DNA of 64,000 nt from Bradyrhizobium agreste (GTDB lineage: Bacteria > Pseudomonadota > Alphaproteobacteria > Rhizobiales > Xanthobacteraceae), in contig NZ_JACCHP010000012.1 in assembly GCF_016031625.1 (NCBI RefSeq), positions 124,001 to 188,000 of the forward strand. The letters are read 5' to 3'. Numbering within the stretch: position 1 is the stretch's first letter; every line of letters begins with the position of its first letter. The translations under genes and the position numbers were made by a program. Below are positions 60,425 through 64,000 of this stretch, piece after piece. The notes under the pieces are model-generated. The model saw only the letters and a list, made by a program, of their open reading frames with translations, was not told the origin of the DNA and ran no database searches.

Positions 60425-60585
60425 TACCCTCCCCTGGAGGGGGAGGGTCGATCGCGCGCAGCGCGAGCGGGGTGGGGTGATCTCTCCACTCGGGCAGTAT
60501 TCGACGCGGAGAGACCGTCACCCCACCCCGGTTCGCATTCCGCTTCGCTTCATGCGCACCGACCCTCCCCCTCCAGGGGAGGGTA
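60425..60585. repeat. Dispersed palindromic element (TACCCTCCCCTGGAGG type), copy 2
   Basis: Ends TACCCTCCCCTGGAGGGGGA and TCCCCCTCCAGGGGAGGGTA are complementary, interior GGGGTGGGGTGATCTCTCC faces AGACCGTCACCCCACCCC. Second copy of 20957-21111. It lies 23 nt before the opuC-type ATPase gene, so it is probably part of its 5' leader. Confidence 0.9.
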
Positions 60586-60608
60586 AGAGAAAAGAGAGCT
60601 CACCTGCG

Positions 60609-61391
60609 ATGTCCTCCAAACTGGCCATCAGCTACCACCACGTCACCAAGCGCTTCGGCTCCCTTGCCGCCGTCGACGACGTGTCGCTCGGCGTCGCCGC
60701 GGGTGAGTTTGTGGCGATCGTCGGTGGCTCGGGCTCGGGCAAGACCACGCTGCTGCGGCTCGCCAACCGGCTGATCGAGGCCGATAGCGGCACCATCACC
60801 GTCGAAGGCGAGGACGCGCGGAATGTCGATCCGGTCGCGCTGCGGCGCCGGATCGGCTACGTCTTCCAGAGCGGTGGGCTGTTTCCGCACTTAAGCGTCG
60901 CCGACAATATCGGCATCACACCGAAGCTGCTCGGCGAGCCGGTTGCGGCCGTGGCGGGGCGCGTCGACGAGCTGCTGGAGCTGGTGCAGCTCGACCGCAC
61001 ATCGCACCGCGAACGGCTGCCCGAGGACCTCTCCGGCGGCGAGCGCCAGCGCGTCGGCGTGGCGCGGGCGCTCGCGGCAAGACCCCGCATCATGCTGATG
61101 GACGAGCCGTTCGGCGCGCTCGATCCCCTCACCCGCGATGCGCTCGGTGACGACTATCGCACGTTGCACCGCAAGCTCGGCCTCACCACCGTGATGATCA
61201 CGCATGACATGTCCGAGGCGATCCTGCTCGCCGACCGCATCGCGGTGATGCGCGGCGGACGATTGCTCGCACAGGGGACAGCTGCGGAGCTCTCGAGCAG
61301 CCGCGACGATTACGTGCTCGAGCTGTTGCGCACCCCGCGCCGCCAGGTCGAGCGGCTGAATGCGTTGCTTCCGATGGGCGGTGCGGCATGA
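60609..61391 (+). CDS. Osmoprotectant-type (OpuC/ProV-like) ABC ATPase, 260 aa
   Basis: ATG 60609 opens ISYHHVTKRFGSLAAVDDVS. Walker A GGSGSGKTT, signature LSGGERQRVGVARALAARPR, Walker B IMLMDEPFGALDPLTRDALG and H-loop MITHDMSEAI are intact. The family uptakes glycine betaine, choline or related solutes. It lacks the C-terminal CBS pair of some ProV proteins. Overlaps the permease-binding fusion by 4 nt. Confidence 0.93.
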   Translation: MSSKLAISYHHVTKRFGSLAAVDDVSLGVAAGEFVAIVGGSGSGKTTLLRLANRLIEADSGTITVEGEDARNVDPVALRRRIGYVFQSGGLFPHLSVADNIGITPKLLGEPVAAVAGRVDELLELVQLDRTSHRERLPEDLSGGERQRVGVARALAARPRIMLMDEPFGALDPLTRDALGDDYRTLHRKLGLTTVMITHDMSEAILLADRIAVMRGGRLLAQGTAAELSSSRDDYVLELLRTPRRQVERLNALLPMGGAA

Positions 61392-62947
61392 GCATCTTCA
61401 CCGATCCGCGCTGGGGCGAGGCGCTGTCGCATCTGCCGGACTACCTCGGCAACCATGTGCGGGTGAGCCTCGCCGCCCTCGCGCTTGGCCTCGCCGTGAG
61501 CTTGCCACTGGCGATTTTGACGCGCAACCGTCCGGCGCCGCGCGGCATCCTGCTCGCGTTCGCCAGCATCGTGCAGACCGTACCCGGGCTGGCGCTGCTC
61601 GCGCTGTTCTATCCGCTGTTGCTGCTGGCTGCTTCCCTCACGCTGGCTTGGTTCGGAATATCTTTCTCGGCATTCGGCTTCCTGCCCGCGATGCTGGCGC
61701 TGGCGCTCTATTCGATGCTGCCGGTGCTGCGCAACGGCATCACCGGCCTCAACGGCATCGATCCCGCGCTGATCGAGGCAGCGAAAGGCGTCGGCATGAC
61801 CGCGCGGCAATCGCTGCTGATTGTCGAGCTGCCGCTCGCGCTGCCGGTGATGATGGCCGGCATCCGCACCGCGGCGGTGTGGGTGATCGGAACCGCGACG
61901 CTGTCGACGCCGATCGGGCAGACCAGCCTCGGCAATTACATTTTTGCCGGCCTTCAGACCCAGAACTGGGTATTCGTGCTGTTCGGCTGCGTGGCTTCCG
62001 CCCTGCTCGCGCTCGCAGTCGACCAGTTGCTTGGGCTGATCGAGACCGGCCTGCGGCTCCGCAACCGCGTGCGCAGCGGTCTCGGCGCGGTCGGAATCGC
62101 GGCGCTGGTCGCTGCAACGCTGGTACCGACCATGGGACGCTCGTCCTCAGGCTATGTGGTCGGCGCCAAAACCTTCGCCGAGCAATATGTGCTGTCGGCG
62201 TTGATGAGGGACCGCCTCGAGGCGGCAGGCCTCTCGGCTAGTGCGCGCTCCGGCCTCGGCTCCAGCGTGATCTTCGGGGCGCTGAAGGCCGGCGATATCG
62301 ATCTCTATGTCGATTATTCCGGCACGCTCTGGGCCAACCAGCTGCATCGCACCGACATCAAGCCCCGCGCCGAGCTGGTCGCGGAATTGAAGACGGCGCT
62401 CGCCAAGGACAACATCACCCTGCTCGGCGAGCTCGGCTTTGAGAACGCCTATGCGCTGGTGATGCCAAGACGACGCGCCGAGGCGCTCGGCATCCGAACT
62501 GTCGCCGATCTCGCCGCACATGCGGCCACGCTGTCGATTGCCGGCGACTACGAGTTCTTCTCGCGCCCGGAATGGGCCGCGCTGCAAAAGGCCTATGTGC
62601 TGCAGTTCCGCACCCAGCGCCAGATGCAACCGGACTTCATGTATGCGGCCGTCGCCAGCGGCGAAGTCGACGTCATCGCCGGCTACACCAGCGACGGCTT
62701 GATCGCCAAATACGAGCTCACAGCGCTCGACGATCCCAAACACGCGATCCCGCCCTATGATGCTATCCTGCTGCTGGCGCCGAAACGCGCCGGCGACGAG
62801 CGACTGCAGGCGGCGCTCAAGCCATTGCTCGGCAAGATCGACATCGCCACCATGCGCGAGGCGAACCTCCGCGCCAGCGGCAATGATGCGAATTCATCGC
62901 CCGATGCTGTGGCGAAGTGGTTGTGGGAGAAAGTGGCTAAACGATAG
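61388..62947 (+). CDS. Osmoprotectant-type ABC permease fused to its substrate-binding domain, 519 aa
   Basis: ATG 61388 lies in an ATGA overlap with the ATPase. Residues about 20-235 are the permease with six helices and the EAA-like loop PALIEAAKGVGMTARQSLLI. Residues about 255-519 are an OpuAC/OsmX-type binding domain: YVVGAKTFAEQYVLSALMRD, IDLYVDYSGTLWANQLHRTD and VDVIAGYTSDGLIAKYEL. The fused layout tethers the binding protein to the membrane pore, known for OpuC/EgtU-like transporters. Ligand unknown. Confidence 0.94.
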   Translation: MSIFTDPRWGEALSHLPDYLGNHVRVSLAALALGLAVSLPLAILTRNRPAPRGILLAFASIVQTVPGLALLALFYPLLLLAASLTLAWFGISFSAFGFLPAMLALALYSMLPVLRNGITGLNGIDPALIEAAKGVGMTARQSLLIVELPLALPVMMAGIRTAAVWVIGTATLSTPIGQTSLGNYIFAGLQTQNWVFVLFGCVASALLALAVDQLLGLIETGLRLRNRVRSGLGAVGIAALVAATLVPTMGRSSSGYVVGAKTFAEQYVLSALMRDRLEAAGLSASARSGLGSSVIFGALKAGDIDLYVDYSGTLWANQLHRTDIKPRAELVAELKTALAKDNITLLGELGFENAYALVMPRRRAEALGIRTVADLAAHAATLSIAGDYEFFSRPEWAALQKAYVLQFRTQRQMQPDFMYAAVASGEVDVIAGYTSDGLIAKYELTALDDPKHAIPPYDAILLLAPKRAGDERLQAALKPLLGKIDIATMREANLRASGNDANSSPDAVAKWLWEKVAKR

Positions 62948-62952
62948 GCCGG

Positions 62953-64000
62953 TTACAGCCCCCGGATCATCCCCGCATCGATCAACAGCCGGTTCAGCCG
63001 CCGCGCCTCGGCGCCGTCCTTGCAGCCGTAGAAGATGCCCTTGCAGCGGAGCATGATCTCTTTCTGCTCGGCAAAGGACGGGTCGAGCGGGATGCCGGCG
63101 GCTTCCTGAACCACCAGCGGCAGATAGGGACCGTCGATCGCATCCATCACGGCCTCGCTTCTAACCGGCTCGAAGTTGATGGCGTCGATGGCGTAATAAG
63201 TCGCGTAGAGGCGCGAATCGTAGGCGTCGAGCTTCTTGCCGATCGCGCCCGCATCGAGCCCGGGCTCGAGGATGGCAGGCGCAAATTCCGGCTGATGGTC
63301 GCCGTAGCGCACGATCAGGAAGGGCTCGCCGGGAAACGTTTTCCTCAAACCGGCAATAAACGCCTTGTACTGCTCGGCGCTCATACTCTGGCGGCGCAGA
63401 TATTCGTCGATAGACGGCACATTCCCCGGCGCGCGCCAGTTCGGCAGCAGATCGGGACGGAAGCGGGTCTCCCAGGGGAAGTGGTTGGCACCGAGATAGA
63501 TGAAGGTGAACAGCGGCTTGTTCGGCGGCTGCTGGCCGATCAGCTGAATCGCCTTGTCGTAGAAGAAGCTATCGGGCTCGACATCCTTGGCGCCCAGATC
63601 CTTGGAATCGAGGAAGCGCTCGATTCCCGTCGTCATCTGGAAGCTGCGCGCGCCCATGAAGCCGCCATGGGCCGGATAGAGCGACAGCGTATCATAGCCG
63701 CAGCGGCGCAGCGCCAGCGGCAGGCCGCGCTCGACCCGGTTCGAGGCGATGCGCGTGACGAAATAGGCGAAACGGCCGAACGAGCGCGAGGAGAGCCCTG
63801 CGAGCACGTTGTATTCGGTGAACCAGCTCGGCCCGCCATTGCTCTCGGCGAGGAACGTGCGCTGCTTGCCATCCCACGATTTGAAATGGTCGCCATAGCG
63901 CGGCGGCAACTTGATGCCCTGGGCGGCGCGGATGTCGAAGCTCGATTCATCATGGATCATGATGATGTTGGGGCGGCGGCCCGCGGGGTGGCAGGCATCG
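62953..64000 (-). CDS. Sulfatase-family (alkaline phosphatase superfamily) hydrolase, 5' end outside window
   Basis: The frame stays open to the window edge, reading GRRPNIIMIHDESSFD before residue 1 of the visible part; this is the RPNIxxIxDES metal-binding start of sulfatases, phosphoethanolamine transferases and related enzymes. Further features are AGLSSRSFG, FTFIYLGANHFPW and FLIVRYGDHQPEFAPAIL, matching the metal-ligand DHQ segment near the C-terminus. Membrane helices may lie upstream of the window, as in LPS-modifying enzymes. It converges on the OpuC-type operon with 5 nt between the stops. Confidence 0.9.
   Translation of the reverse strand, partial: DACHPAGRRPNIIMIHDESSFDIRAAQGIKLPPRYGDHFKSWDGKQRTFLAESNGGPSWFTEYNVLAGLSSRSFGRFAYFVTRIASNRVERGLPLALRRCGYDTLSLYPAHGGFMGARSFQMTTGIERFLDSKDLGAKDVEPDSFFYDKAIQLIGQQPPNKPLFTFIYLGANHFPWETRFRPDLLPNWRAPGNVPSIDEYLRRQSMSAEQYKAFIAGLRKTFPGEPFLIVRYGDHQPEFAPAILEPGLDAGAIGKKLDAYDSRLYATYYAIDAINFEPVRSEAVMDAIDGPYLPLVVQEAAGIPLDPSFAEQKEIMLRCKGIFYGCKDGAEARRLNRLLIDAGMIRGL

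Overview
The window reads as a chromosomal segment of an alphaproteobacterium, most likely Bradyrhizobium or a close relative. The reasons are the high G+C content, the many orphan periplasmic solute-binding proteins, small conserved proteins of a type I associate with Bradyrhizobium, and dispersed intergenic palindromes of the rhizobial kind. The genus is an inference from gene content, not from a database match.

Layout. 1-5645: a molybdenum/tungsten cofactor locus (end of a mobA-like gene; moeA fused to a periplasmic-binding-like domain; a second, degenerate moeA; a TupA-like binding protein; and a divergent HTH regulator carrying the same binding-like domain). 5749-8087: two orphan solute-binding proteins. 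8148-8268: a 121-nt dispersed element. 8429-11885: two tRNA genes (CAT and Lys-CTT) enclosing two outward-pointing integrase modules with almost no cargo. 12052-16619: a Spy-like protein, a DctP-type binding protein and leuA with a leucine-rich leader peptide. 16838-24298: a Tat-exported SMP-30-like lactonase, a GGND-repeat protein, another BCAA-type binding protein, a Gfo/Idh/MocA oxidoreductase, an RlpA-like protein, a CmcJ-like protein and a Gly/Tyr-rich exported protein. 24638-27645: glgC-glgA-SemiSWEET. 27784-38500: a leaderless ModA-like protein, an extradiol dioxygenase-like protein, a carboxylesterase homologue lacking its nucleophilic serine, a Baeyer-Villiger monooxygenase/esterase fusion, a divergent MFS/LysR pair and small conserved proteins. 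38653-41554: a DUF1501/DUF1800 pair. 41719-44627: a BlaR1-like protease with its BlaI-type repressor. 44893-49259: malic enzyme and a large MscS channel. 50094-56718: a compact liv-type ABC operon that continues into PPK2 and patatin genes. 56812-60327: a NUDIX protein and a NitT/TauT-type ABC system. 60609-62947: an osmoprotectant-type ABC system with a fused permease/binding protein. 62953-64000: a truncated sulfatase-family gene.

The observations most worth following up are the molybdenum/tungsten locus that uses one ligand-binding fold both in an enzyme fusion and in a transcription factor; the BVMO-hydrolase fusion; the carboxylesterase whose nucleophile is Asp; the leuA leader; the liv-PPK2-patatin operon; the paired integrase remnant between two tRNAs; and the 121-nt element with conserved ends and a diverged middle of identical length.
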